64,000 bases of DNA from Chitinophaga polysaccharea (GTDB lineage: Bacteria; Bacteroidota; Bacteroidia; Chitinophagales; Chitinophagaceae): assembly GCF_902150045.1 (NCBI RefSeq), contig NZ_CABFVU010000002.1, forward strand, positions 918,001 to 982,000. Direction: 5' to 3'. Below are positions 26,838-35,065 of this stretch, one piece after another. Below the pieces are notes generated by a model. It made no database searches, was not told the origin of the DNA, and saw only the letters and a list, made by a program, of their open reading frames with translations. The position numbers and the translations under genes were made by a program. Position 1 is the stretch's first letter. The number at the start of each line of letters is the position of its first letter.

Positions 26838-27071
26838 ATGAAGAACGTAATCAAAATTGGTTTCTTAGCTCTGTCTTTCGGTCTGTTCGCAGTTGCTTGC
26901 GGTGGCGCAAAAACTGAAACTGCTACTGACTCTACCGCTACTGCTGCTGGTGCTTCTATCGATTCAGCTGCTCAGGTAGCTACTTCTGCTGTTGATTCTG
27001 TAGCTGATGCTGCAAAAGCAACTGTTGATTCTGCTGCTAAAACTGTTGATTCAGCTGCTGCTCATCACTAA
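26838..27071 (+). CDS. small Ala/Ser/Asp-rich lipoprotein
   Basis: 77 residues. Lipoprotein signal with lipobox FAVACGG (Cys21). The mature part is built from imperfect repeats of the form SAVDSVADAAKATVDSAAKT, amphipathic and low complexity, resembling small Lpp-like or entericidin-like envelope proteins but not assignable to a family. ATG 26838 is preferred; an in-frame extension upstream would read through its promoter. Codon use is very skewed, with GCT for most Ala codons, unlike neighbours, which suggests very high expression. It is divergent from the ECF sigma gene and carries the same promoter box. Confidence 0.85.
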   Translation: MKNVIKIGFLALSFGLFAVACGGAKTETATDSTATAAGASIDSAAQVATSAVDSVADAAKATVDSAAKTVDSAAAHH

Positions 27072-27094
27072 TCTAACTTTAGAATTTTATAATT

Positions 27095-27126
27095 AACCGT
27101 TCAGGCTTGGCCTGGACGGTTTTTTT
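27095..27126 (+). terminator. terminator after the Ala-rich lipoprotein
   Basis: AACCGT-CAGGC (27095-27106) pairs with GCCTG-ACGGTT (27110-27121) with one mismatch, then a run of Ts to 27126. Confidence 0.92.
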
Positions 27127-27219
27127 ATGCCCCGTTTGCTTAAGAAATTCCGATTTTTTGAAAGTTATTCAATAATTTACCTTTATTATTGAAAAAAGTA
27201 TATTTTTCAATGATACCCC

Positions 27220-27249
27220 TTGGATAATTAAAATCGTGCCGTATTTTTG
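27220..27249 (+). promoter_or_regulatory. Bacteroidota-type promoter of the aromatic amino acid operon
   Basis: TTGG at 27220-27223 and TATTTTTG at 27242-27249, 18 bases apart, fit the TTTG / TAnnTTTG pattern. Predicted transcription start near 27256, 26 bases before the first leader ATG. Confidence 0.62.
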
Positions 27250-27281
27250 TTCTACACTCAAAACGAGTAACAAATAATAAT

Positions 27282-27341
27282 ATGATACAACAAACCTCTT
27301 TTGGCTTTTTTAGCTTTTATTATTTCTGGTACCAGGAATAG
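27282..27341 (+). CDS. aromatic operon leader peptide 1 (Phe/Tyr/Trp-rich)
   Basis: 19-codon frame, MIQQTSFGFFSFYYFWYQE, with 5 Phe, 3 Tyr and 1 Trp within residues 7-17 (codons 27300-27332). It ends at TAG 27339, right before GGAGGTC (27342-27348), which can pair with the 5' arm of the following terminator. Stalling on any aromatic codon would expose this segment; a ribosome at the stop codon would hide it. Typical leader architecture; no other function expected. Confidence 0.88.
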   Translation: MIQQTSFGFFSFYYFWYQE

Positions 27342-27405
27342 GGAGGTCGTTTGTAAAAAGATAAAAGAACTACAAAAAGGCCTTCCGGAACCGGAAGGCC
27401 TTTTT
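27342..27405 (+). promoter_or_regulatory. aromatic operon attenuator 1
   Basis: Terminator: a 15-base self-complementary arm pair (27374-27388 with 27391-27405; AAAAAGGCCTTCCGG) ending in five Ts. Antiterminator: GGAGGTC at 27342-27348 is complementary to GCCTTCC (27380-27386) with one mismatch and one G-U pair. The two folds compete for the same arm. Confidence 0.8.
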
Positions 27406-27434
27406 AATATCAAAAACAGGCATGCAGCCAACTG

Positions 27435-27542
27435 ATGCCAACAATAAATAAACATATGTTACAGCCAGTTTCAGGCAATTACTTTTTTTATTACTTCTCT
27501 TACTTCTTTTATGCGAAGAAGCAGGGGACCCGTTTGCAATAA
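27435..27542 (+). CDS. aromatic operon leader peptide 2 (Tyr/Phe run)
   Basis: 35-codon frame from ATG 27435, or 28 codons from ATG 27456. Residues 16-26 read YFFYYFSYFFY (codons 27480-27512): 10 of 11 are Phe or Tyr, with no Trp. Stop TAA at 27540. Codons 31-34 (GGG ACC CGT TTG) encode the antiterminator strand of the following attenuator. Because it lies after terminator 1, it can be translated only if the first attenuator is passed. Confidence 0.88.
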   Translation: MPTINKHMLQPVSGNYFFYYFSYFFYAKKQGTRLQ

Positions 27543-27601
27543 TATACTTATATATAAAAGTACAGCGCAAAGGGTCCCGGATCGGGACCCTTTCTGTTTT
27601 T
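27525..27601 (+). promoter_or_regulatory. aromatic operon attenuator 2
   Basis: Terminator: AAAGGGTCCCG (27569-27579) pairs with CGGGACCCTTT (27583-27593), 3-base loop, then CTGTTTTT. Antiterminator: GGGACCC (27525-27531) is exactly complementary to GGGTCCC (27572-27578); a bulged G then TTTG (27533-27536) extends the pairing to CAAA (27568-27571). A small TAGTTGCT/AGCAACTA hairpin (27608-27625) follows before pheA. Confidence 0.85.
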
Positions 27602-27652
27602 AATAGCTAGTTGCTACAGCAACTATAACAAAATAAAATCAATCACATACAC

Positions 27653-28477
27653 ATGAAAATTGCCATACAGGGGTTTGAAGGATCTTTTCACCAGGTAGCT
27701 GCTCAGGGGTATTTCGGTAAGCAAACTGAAATAGAATGCTGTGCCTCCTTTGCAGAGCTGGTTAAAAAAGTCAAACAGCAACCCGATGTGGATGCAGGTA
27801 TCATGGCCATTGAGAACTCAATTGCCGGCAGCATTTTACCTAATTATAGCCTTATCAAAAACTCCGGTCTGCATATTACCGGTGAAATTTACCTGCAGAT
27901 CAACCAGCACCTGATGGTTTTACCGGGACAAACGCTGGAAGACATCCGGGAAGTACATTCCCACCCTATGGCCCTGCTGCAGTGTATGGATTTCCTGGAA
28001 AAATACCCGCATATTAAACTGGTGGAAACAGAAGATACAGCTCTCAGCGCCAGGCATGTAAGGCAGAAGAAGCTGAAAAGCACGGCCGCAATTGCAGGTA
28101 AACTCGCTGCAGAGATCTTTGAACTGGATATCGTGGCGCCTAATATTCACACCAATAAAAATAACTATACCCGTTTCCTGGCGGTATCACGTACGCCTAT
28201 AGACACTCCTGAAGATGCCAATAAAGCATCGGTATATTTTCAAACCAGCCACGACCGCGGTAGCCTGGCTAAAGTGCTTACCCAGATTGCGGTGGCCGGT
28301 ATTAATCTTTCAAAGCTGCAGTCGTTCCCTATCCCCGCAAAAGAATGGAATTATTACTTCCACGCCGATATGGAATTTGATAACGCCGCTCATTTTGAAA
28401 AAGCATTATCGAAAATAGAACCGCTCACAGAGCATCTGAAAGTGCTGGGTATTTATAAAAAAGGAAAAACACATTAA
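27653..28477 (+). CDS. pheA: prephenate dehydratase
   Basis: 274 residues, monofunctional: a periplasmic-binding-like catalytic domain with the catalytic Thr in NYTRF (T173-F175), then a C-terminal ACT domain (about residues 196-270). No chorismate mutase domain. Converts prephenate to phenylpyruvate in the cytoplasm. In the ACT domain the usual Phe-binding ESRP motif reads LQSFP (SKLQSFPIPAKEW), so feedback by Phe may differ. First structural gene after the tandem attenuators; the aminotransferase starts 8 bases downstream. Confidence 0.93.
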   Translation: MKIAIQGFEGSFHQVAAQGYFGKQTEIECCASFAELVKKVKQQPDVDAGIMAIENSIAGSILPNYSLIKNSGLHITGEIYLQINQHLMVLPGQTLEDIREVHSHPMALLQCMDFLEKYPHIKLVETEDTALSARHVRQKKLKSTAAIAGKLAAEIFELDIVAPNIHTNKNNYTRFLAVSRTPIDTPEDANKASVYFQTSHDRGSLAKVLTQIAVAGINLSKLQSFPIPAKEWNYYFHADMEFDNAAHFEKALSKIEPLTEHLKVLGIYKKGKTH

Positions 28478-28485
28478 TCAGGTTT

Positions 28486-29649
28486 ATGCAGATACAGGTT
28501 GCTAAAAGATTACAAGGCACGGAAGAATATTACTTCTCCAAAAAGCTCAGGGAGATTGAGGAAATGAACCAATCCGGCACAAAGGTGATCAACCTTGGTA
28601 TCGGAAGCCCGGATCTGCCTCCTCATCCTTCAGTGGTGGCTGCATTGAACGAAAATGCCGCTTTGCCCAATACGCACAACTACCAGGGATATAAAGGTAT
28701 TCCGGCCCTGCGTAAAGCAATGGCAAACTGGTACCAGCGCTATTATAATGTAACGCTGAACCCTGATACGGAAGTATTGCCGCTGATAGGTTCCAAGGAA
28801 GGGATTATGCATATCTGTATGACTTACCTGCAGGAAGGTGATGAGGCCCTGATCCCGAACCCGGGCTACCCTACCTACCGTTCTGCAGTGAACCTGAGCG
28901 GGGCTACCGTTGTTGATTATGATCTGACGGAAGAAAACAGCTGGTTACCCGACCTGGATGCACTGGCACAAAAAGACCTGAGCAAGGTGAAGCTGATGTG
29001 GGTTAACTATCCCCATATGCCTACCGGTGCAAAGGTAAACAGGGAGTTTGCCGCAAAGCTTATCGCTTTTGCCAAACAGCATAACATTCTTATCTGCCAT
29101 GATAATCCTTACAGCTTCATCCTGAACGAGCAGCCCGAAAGTTTGCTGCAGTTTGAAGGTGCAAAAGATGTGGTGCTGGAACTGAATTCCCTCAGTAAAT
29201 CGTCCAATATGGCCGGATGGCGTATAGGCATGCTGGTGGGTAAAGCAGAATGGATTGCACAGGTACTGCGCTTTAAAAGCAATATGGACTCCGGTATGTT
29301 CCAGCCTATGCAGATGGCCGCTGTAAAGGCGCTGCAGCTGGGAAAAGACTGGTACGATGATTTGAATAAAATTTACCGTGCACGCAGGGAGAAAGTATTC
29401 CAACTGCTGGATCTGTTGCATTGCACCTACGATAAGAACCAGGTAGGTATGTTCGTTTGGGCGAAAATACCTGCTACTAACGAAAACGGTTATACGCTCA
29501 CTGATGAAATACTGCAGAAAGCCCGCGTATTCATTACTCCCGGGGGAATATTCGGTAGTAACGGCAACGGCTATATCAGGGTGAGTCTTTGCCAGGATGA
29601 GAAGGTTTTCCAGGAGGCGATAGAACGTATCAAAACCAACGTAAAATGA
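28486..29649 (+). CDS. class I/II aminotransferase, probably aromatic
   Basis: 387 residues, PLP fold type I. PLP lysine K238 (NSLSKSSNMAGWRIG), Asn174 in NYPHMPTGA, Asp206 and Tyr209 in HDNPYS, and a C-terminal Arg in YIRVSLC. Placed between pheA and tyrA with a 4-base overlap into tyrA, so it probably transaminates phenylpyruvate and hydroxyphenylpyruvate to Phe and Tyr (or prephenate to arogenate). Sequence alone resembles aspartate and LL-diaminopimelate aminotransferases, so the substrate rests on context. Confidence 0.85.
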   Translation: MQIQVAKRLQGTEEYYFSKKLREIEEMNQSGTKVINLGIGSPDLPPHPSVVAALNENAALPNTHNYQGYKGIPALRKAMANWYQRYYNVTLNPDTEVLPLIGSKEGIMHICMTYLQEGDEALIPNPGYPTYRSAVNLSGATVVDYDLTEENSWLPDLDALAQKDLSKVKLMWVNYPHMPTGAKVNREFAAKLIAFAKQHNILICHDNPYSFILNEQPESLLQFEGAKDVVLELNSLSKSSNMAGWRIGMLVGKAEWIAQVLRFKSNMDSGMFQPMQMAAVKALQLGKDWYDDLNKIYRARREKVFQLLDLLHCTYDKNQVGMFVWAKIPATNENGYTLTDEILQKARVFITPGGIFGSNGNGYIRVSLCQDEKVFQEAIERIKTNVK

Positions 29650-30488
29650 TTGCAACAGTAATAGGGATAGGTTTAATAGGCGGCTCGCTCGCTATCACGC
29701 TGAAAGAAAAGGGTGTGGCAGAGCGGATCATTGGAGTGGATCAGCGCCAGGAGCACCTGCAGCGGGCGCTGGAGCTGAACATCATTGATGAAGCAGCCAC
29801 CCTGGAAGACGCCATGAAGCGCTCCAGCCTGGTGATACTGGCCATCCCTGTGGATGCGGTATTACAGGCACTGCCCGGCATTATGGATAAAGCGCGTCCC
29901 GGCCAGGTGATTATGGATGTGGGTTCTACCAAAGAAAAAATACTGCAACTCGTTGCCGGTCATCCCAACAGGGGACGCTTTGTGGCTGCCCACCCGATGG
30001 CCGGCACCGAGTATTCCGGGCCGGATGCCGCTGTACGCAACCTCTTCGTACATAAAACAATGGTGCTCTGTGATGTGAAGAACAGTGATGAGGACGCCCT
30101 GGAACTGGTGGAAAATATGGTAGACCAGCTGCAGATGCGCACTGTATACATGAATGCGGAAGAGCATGACCTGCATACCGCTTATGTGTCGCACATCTCC
30201 CACATTACTTCTTTCGCGCTGGCATTAACAGTGCTGAAAAAAGAAAAAGAGTCAGGACGCATCTTTGAACTGGCGAGCGGTGGTTTTGAATCCACTGTGC
30301 GTTTGGCGAAAAGCTCTCCTGATATGTGGGTGCCTATCTTCAAACATAACCGGAACAATGTGCTCGATGTACTGGACGAACATATCAGCCAGTTACAGCA
30401 AATGAAAACATTGCTGGAGAATGAAGACTACGACACCTTTTACAAATTGATTCAAAAATCCAATAAAATCAGGAAGATCCTGAAATAA
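29646..30488 (+). CDS. tyrA: prephenate dehydrogenase
   Basis: 280 residues. NAD(P)-binding motif VIGIGLIGGSLA at residues 5-16; the catalytic region has HPMAGTEYSGP and the conserved His in YVSHISHITSFALA. Monofunctional, without a mutase or ACT domain. Oxidatively decarboxylates prephenate to 4-hydroxyphenylpyruvate. ATG overlaps the aminotransferase stop as ATGA. Arogenate dehydrogenase is possible. Confidence 0.92.
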   Translation: MIATVIGIGLIGGSLAITLKEKGVAERIIGVDQRQEHLQRALELNIIDEAATLEDAMKRSSLVILAIPVDAVLQALPGIMDKARPGQVIMDVGSTKEKILQLVAGHPNRGRFVAAHPMAGTEYSGPDAAVRNLFVHKTMVLCDVKNSDEDALELVENMVDQLQMRTVYMNAEEHDLHTAYVSHISHITSFALALTVLKKEKESGRIFELASGGFESTVRLAKSSPDMWVPIFKHNRNNVLDVLDEHISQLQQMKTLLENEDYDTFYKLIQKSNKIRKILK

Positions 30489-30521
30489 TTAAGTTCTGAT
30501 AATCTACTTAACTTCAATACT

Positions 30522-31625
30522 ATGGTACAGACAATGGAACAGATTTTATCTAAAACCAAATTCTCCGATCCGTCTTCCGATAAAAAGCCGTTGATCATTT
30601 CCGGGCCCTGCAGTGCAGAAACCGAAGAGCAGGTATTAGCCACCGCGCTGGCCTTGCAGAAAACAGGTAAAGTGGACGTGTTACGCGCCGGTATCTGGAA
30701 ACCCCGTACCCGCCCCGGTTCTTTTGAAGGCATTGGTACCAAAGGTCTTGCCTGGTTGCAGAAAGCCCGCGAGATCACCGGTCTGCCGCTGGCGGTGGAA
30801 GTAGCTACTGCCAAACAGGTGGAAGATGCGCTGCATTTCGGTGTGGATATTCTGTGGGTAGGCGCACGTACTACCGTAAACCCTTTCTCTGTACAAGAAG
30901 TTGCTGATGCGCTGAGAGGTGTGGACACTACTGTTTTAATTAAGAATCCTATCAATCCTGACCTGGAATTGTGGATTGGTGCTGTGGAAAGAATCCAGAA
31001 AGCAGGTATCAATAAAGTAGGTTTGATTCACCGTGGCTTCTCCAGCTATGGCAATACCCAATACCGTAATGCACCGATGTGGCACCTGGCTATTGAGCTG
31101 AAACGCCGTATGCCTGAACTGCCTATGATCTGCGATCCTTCGCATATCTCCGGTCGCCGCGATATCCTGCAGGAAGTTTCCCAGGAAGCAATTGACCTCG
31201 ATTACGATGGCCTGATGCTGGAAACACATGTTGATCCGGACAACGCATGGAGCGATGCCAAACAGCAGGTAACACCTGAAAAACTGGCGGAACTGCTCGA
31301 CGGTATCACCTGGAGAAGAGAGCACTCTGATAAAAAAGATTTCAACTCTGCACTGGAGAAACTGCGCGCACAGATCAACCAGGTAGATGATGAAATTATG
31401 CTGCTGCTCGGCAACCGTATGAAAATTGCAGAAAAGATCGGTGTGTACAAGAAAGAAAATAACATTACCATCCTGCAAACAAACCGCTGGAATGAGATCC
31501 TGGACCGCGCTGTTGCCAAAGGTGAGAAACTGGGCCTGACCAAAGACTTCATCGTGAAATATTTCGATGCAGTGCACCTGGAATCCATCAACCGTCAGAA
31601 CAAAGTAATGAACGAAGATAAGTAG
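30522..31625 (+). CDS. bifunctional DAHP synthase / chorismate mutase
   Basis: 367 residues. N-terminal DAHP synthase of the KDO8P-like type (about residues 20-265): LIISGPCSAET, AGIWKPRTRPGSFEG, LIHRGFSSYG, CDPSHISGRRD and LMLETHVDP. C-terminal AroQ chorismate mutase (about 272-360): LEKLRAQINQVDDEIMLLL and RMKIAEKIGVYK. It catalyses the first shikimate step and the chorismate-to-prephenate step; fusion to a mutase domain is known to couple control in such enzymes. Supplies the mutase missing from PheA and TyrA next door. A second ATG five codons in is possible. Confidence 0.94.
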   Translation: MVQTMEQILSKTKFSDPSSDKKPLIISGPCSAETEEQVLATALALQKTGKVDVLRAGIWKPRTRPGSFEGIGTKGLAWLQKAREITGLPLAVEVATAKQVEDALHFGVDILWVGARTTVNPFSVQEVADALRGVDTTVLIKNPINPDLELWIGAVERIQKAGINKVGLIHRGFSSYGNTQYRNAPMWHLAIELKRRMPELPMICDPSHISGRRDILQEVSQEAIDLDYDGLMLETHVDPDNAWSDAKQQVTPEKLAELLDGITWRREHSDKKDFNSALEKLRAQINQVDDEIMLLLGNRMKIAEKIGVYKKENNITILQTNRWNEILDRAVAKGEKLGLTKDFIVKYFDAVHLESINRQNKVMNEDK

Positions 31626-31636
31626 ATACATCAGCC

Positions 31637-31676
31637 GCCGGCTGCTGATACAAACAACAGCCGGCAGTAGTTTTTC
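31637..31676 (+). terminator. terminator-like hairpin between DAHPS/CM and aroB
   Basis: GCCGGCTG (31637-31644) pairs with CAGCCGGC (31658-31665), a 13-base loop, then AGTAG and five Ts (31671-31675). Inside the operon, so probably a partial terminator lowering aroB-aroA-aroC, or an RNA end protector. Confidence 0.5.
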
Positions 31677-31700
31677 CTAACAGCAAAAGCGAACCGCTTC

Positions 31701-32726
31701 ATGCAAATACAAACCCACCAGTTTCAACAGCAGGAAACCACCTATTTTTTAGGTGCAAGCCTGATGGAGTTGGGCAATCATGTAAACCGTCAGAGAACAG
31801 TACTGGTAATAGATGAAAATGTAGAATACTATCACGGTCATCATCTGCACAACTGGAATAAAATTGTGGTGCCCGCAGGGGAGGAATTAAAGAATATGGC
31901 AACGGTGGAAAGGATCATCGATGGCCTGATATCTTATGAAGCCGACCGCAAAACCATGCTGGTAGGCATTGGTGGCGGAATGCTCACCGATGTGGCAGGA
32001 TTTGCAGCCAGCATTTACATGCGTGGAATTCCTTTTGGCTTTGTACCTACTACTTTACTGGCACAGGTAGATGCCTCTATCGGTGGAAAGAACGGAGTGA
32101 GTCATGGTAAACAGAAAAACCTGCTGGGCGTTATCCGCCAGCCGGAGTTTATCTTCTTCGATTACGCTCTTCCGCTCACTATGCCGGCAGAAGAGTGGCA
32201 CAACGGCTTTGCAGAGATCATCAAATATGCCTGTATCATGGATGCGGCCCTGTTTGATTATCTTGAGAACAACAAGGAGAAAGCGCTGGCCCGGGATGTG
32301 GAAGTACTGCAATACCTGGTGGAAAAATCAGTGGCAGCCAAAACCAAAGTGGTACTGGAAGATGAGCTGGAGAACGGCCCCCGCAGGTGGCTCAACTTTG
32401 GCCATACGCTTGGACATGCAGTGGAAAAGCTGGAACATATAGCGCATGGAAAAGCGGTGGCTATAGGAATGGTAGCAGCTACCCGTTTTTCCGGGAAGTT
32501 GATGAACCTGCCGGCAGATCAAACGGTACGACTGATAAAACTGATCAGCGATTACCAGTTGCCAGTAGCCTTCAGCTCTGATAAGGATGCTGTGTTCGAC
32601 ATCTTTAAACTGGATAAAAAAAGAGAGAAGGATGTAATACACTTTGTATTGCTGGAAGAGATCGGGAAAGCAACCACTATGCCCATTCCCATTGCAGAAC
32701 TGAAGTTGTTGCTGCAGGAATTGTAA
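31701..32726 (+). CDS. aroB: 3-dehydroquinate synthase
   Basis: 341 residues. NAD-binding GIGGGMLTDVAGF, then PTTLLAQVDASIGGKNGVSHG, zinc ligand region EWHNGFAEIIKYA and LNFGHTLGHAVEK with catalytic-site histidines. Converts DAHP to 3-dehydroquinate with NAD and Zn or Co. Slightly shorter than the E. coli enzyme but complete. Confidence 0.95.
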   Translation: MQIQTHQFQQQETTYFLGASLMELGNHVNRQRTVLVIDENVEYYHGHHLHNWNKIVVPAGEELKNMATVERIIDGLISYEADRKTMLVGIGGGMLTDVAGFAASIYMRGIPFGFVPTTLLAQVDASIGGKNGVSHGKQKNLLGVIRQPEFIFFDYALPLTMPAEEWHNGFAEIIKYACIMDAALFDYLENNKEKALARDVEVLQYLVEKSVAAKTKVVLEDELENGPRRWLNFGHTLGHAVEKLEHIAHGKAVAIGMVAATRFSGKLMNLPADQTVRLIKLISDYQLPVAFSSDKDAVFDIFKLDKKREKDVIHFVLLEEIGKATTMPIPIAELKLLLQEL

Positions 32727-32765
32727 ATTTTTTTCTAATTAAATAAAGGCAGACGAAATATACAT

Positions 32766-34028
32766 ATGCAAGTTACTGTATCACCAGCCATCATTAAAGG
32801 CACAGTTACGGCCAATCCTTCTAAAAGCGCCATGCAACGCGCTGTAGCAGCGGCTTTGCTGGCAAAGGGAAAGAGCATTATCCGTAACCCCGGCCTGAGC
32901 AATGATTGCCTGGCAGCACTGGAAGTAGCCGAGAACCTGGGCGCTAAAATCAAACGTGAAGCGGACTATTTCGAAATCACCAGCAATGGTGTGGCGCCGT
33001 TTTATGATGAAATCAACTGCGGCGAGTCTGGTTTGGGTATCCGTATGTTCACGCCCATTGCAGCATTATCGTCACTGCCCATTACCATAGAAGGACACGG
33101 TAGCTTAACCACCCGTCCTATGGATTTTTTCGAAGAAGTACTACCGCAGCTGGATGTAAAATGTTCTACCCAGGGCGGTAAATTACCGCTTCATATCCAG
33201 GGGCCATTACATCCAAAAGATATTACTATCGATGGCTCTCTCAGTTCACAGTTCCTCACCGGTTTGCTTATGGCATACGGCGCTGTGGCGGAAAACGTAA
33301 CCATTACGGTAACGGATCTGAAGAGCAAACCATACATTGCGTTAACCCTTCAGCTGATGGCGCATTTTGGCGTTCAGGTGGAAGAAAAGAACTTTGAAAC
33401 ATTCCATTTTGGAAAGAAGCAGGCATATAACCCCTGCGATTATACGGTGGAAGGCGACTGGAGCGGCGCTGCATTCCTGCTGGTAGCAGCGGCGGTAGCG
33501 GGTAAGGCAGAAGTGCAGCATCTCAACACTTCTTCTGCCCAGTCTGATAAAGCCATCCTCGAAGCATTGGAAAAAGCCGGCGCACACCTGATGTCTGGTG
33601 TGTTTACCGTAAATATAGAAAAGGGCGGATTGAATGCATTTGAAATAGATGCTACCGATTGTCCTGACCTGTTCCCTCCGCTGGTAGCGCTGGCGGCTAA
33701 CTGTAACGGCACTACGAAAATTAAAGGCGTGAGCCGCCTGGCTCATAAAGAAAGTGACCGTGGTATAACGTTGCAGGAGGAGTTTGGCAAGATGGGTATT
33801 AAAATAGACCTTGAAGGCGATATCATGCTGGTACATGGCGGCACCGGTATTAAAGGCGCCCAGGTACATTCACATAACGACCACCGTATTGCTATGGCCT
33901 GTGCTGTGGCGGCGCTTACAGCAGATGGCCCGGTGATCATCGACAATGCAGAAGCGATCAATAAATCCTACCCGGAATTTTATGATCACCTGGAATTGCT
34001 GGGCGGCAAGGTGGCAGTAACCGTATAA
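32766..34028 (+). CDS. aroA: 3-phosphoshikimate 1-carboxyvinyltransferase (EPSP synthase)
   Basis: 420 residues. N-terminal NPSKSAMQRAVAAALLAKG provides the Lys/Ser/Arg substrate triad; DGSLSSQFLTGLL, HKESDRG and HNDHRIAMA are intact. The PEP/glyphosate loop, NAGTAMRP in E. coli, reads here GESGLGIRMFTPIAALS, a divergent form. Joins PEP to shikimate-3-phosphate. Function is secure from operon position and catalytic residues; inhibitor sensitivity cannot be inferred safely. Confidence 0.94.
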   Translation: MQVTVSPAIIKGTVTANPSKSAMQRAVAAALLAKGKSIIRNPGLSNDCLAALEVAENLGAKIKREADYFEITSNGVAPFYDEINCGESGLGIRMFTPIAALSSLPITIEGHGSLTTRPMDFFEEVLPQLDVKCSTQGGKLPLHIQGPLHPKDITIDGSLSSQFLTGLLMAYGAVAENVTITVTDLKSKPYIALTLQLMAHFGVQVEEKNFETFHFGKKQAYNPCDYTVEGDWSGAAFLLVAAAVAGKAEVQHLNTSSAQSDKAILEALEKAGAHLMSGVFTVNIEKGGLNAFEIDATDCPDLFPPLVALAANCNGTTKIKGVSRLAHKESDRGITLQEEFGKMGIKIDLEGDIMLVHGGTGIKGAQVHSHNDHRIAMACAVAALTADGPVIIDNAEAINKSYPEFYDHLELLGGKVAVTV

Positions 34029-34050
34029 TTTCACTTTAAATCATCAGCGT

Positions 34051-35052
34051 GTGAACAGTTTTGGCAGATTATTCAGGGTAAACGTTTTTGGAGAATCACA
34101 TGGCGCCAGCGTTGGCGTAAATATAGATGGTATACCAGCAGGTATCCCGTTAAAACAGGAAGATTTCCTGGCAGACCTGGAGCGCCGTAAAGGCGGTTCC
34201 AGGGGCACTACGCCCCGTAAGGAGGAAGACCTGCCTTTTATCAAATCGGGCGTTTTTAACGACTTCACCACCGGTGCGCCTGTCACTATTCTTTTTGAAA
34301 ATAATAATACCCGCAGCACAGATTATGAGAAGCTGCGTGAATTTCCGCGCCCGGGCCATGCCGATTTTGTAGCTACTGAAAAATTTGGCGGCTTTGAGGA
34401 TTACCGCGGTGGTGGTCATTTCAGCGGCAGGCTTACCCTTAACCTGGTAGCGGCCGGTGTAATAGCAAAAAAGATCCTGGGAGAACAGATCCAGGTAAAT
34501 GCCACCATTACGGAAGTAGGTGGCAATCCCGATCCTGAAGCTGGTCTGGAAGCGGCTATTGCAGCTAAAGATTCAGTAGGCGGCATCGTGGAATGTGTAG
34601 TGGACGGGTTGCCTATCGGGTTGGGCGAGCCCTTCTTTGATTCATTGGAATCTGCATTGGCACACGCTGTATTTGCGATTCCTGCCATCAAGGGAATTGA
34701 ATTTGGGGCTGGCTTTGCTGCTGCTAAAATGAAGGGACTGGAGCATAACGATCCGATCATTGATAAAACAGGTAAAACAGCTTCCAATCATGCCGGAGGC
34801 GTAGTGGGAGGTATTTCCAACGGCAACCCGCTGGTATTCCGTATCGCGGTAAAGCCTACGTCGAGCACGCCTAAAGAACAGCAGACCCTTAATATTAAAA
34901 GCGGGGAAGTGGAAACTTTCAGCGTAAAAGGCCGTCATGATCTTTGTATTGCACTTCGTGTACCTGTAGTGTTGGAAGCGGTGACCGCTATGGTACTGGC
35001 TGACTTCCTGTTACTGGAACAACGCCGGCCACGTGTGTTCTCAGCGAGGTAG
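34051..35052 (+). CDS. aroC: chorismate synthase
   Basis: 333 residues with a GTG start at 34051 that opens directly into the conserved NSFGRLFRVNVFGESHGAS. Signature regions include YRGGGHFSGRLTLNLVAAG and the FMN-binding NHAGGVVGGISNGNPL. It makes chorismate from EPSP using reduced FMN. A little shorter than the 350-360 residue norm, ending ADFLLLEQRRP. Last gene of the aromatic operon; palindromic element B begins 13 bases after its stop. Confidence 0.95.
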   Translation: MNSFGRLFRVNVFGESHGASVGVNIDGIPAGIPLKQEDFLADLERRKGGSRGTTPRKEEDLPFIKSGVFNDFTTGAPVTILFENNNTRSTDYEKLREFPRPGHADFVATEKFGGFEDYRGGGHFSGRLTLNLVAAGVIAKKILGEQIQVNATITEVGGNPDPEAGLEAAIAAKDSVGGIVECVVDGLPIGLGEPFFDSLESALAHAVFAIPAIKGIEFGAGFAAAKMKGLEHNDPIIDKTGKTASNHAGGVVGGISNGNPLVFRIAVKPTSSTPKEQQTLNIKSGEVETFSVKGRHDLCIALRVPVVLEAVTAMVLADFLLLEQRRPRVFSAR

Positions 35053-35065
35053 CGCCTTCGGCGTC

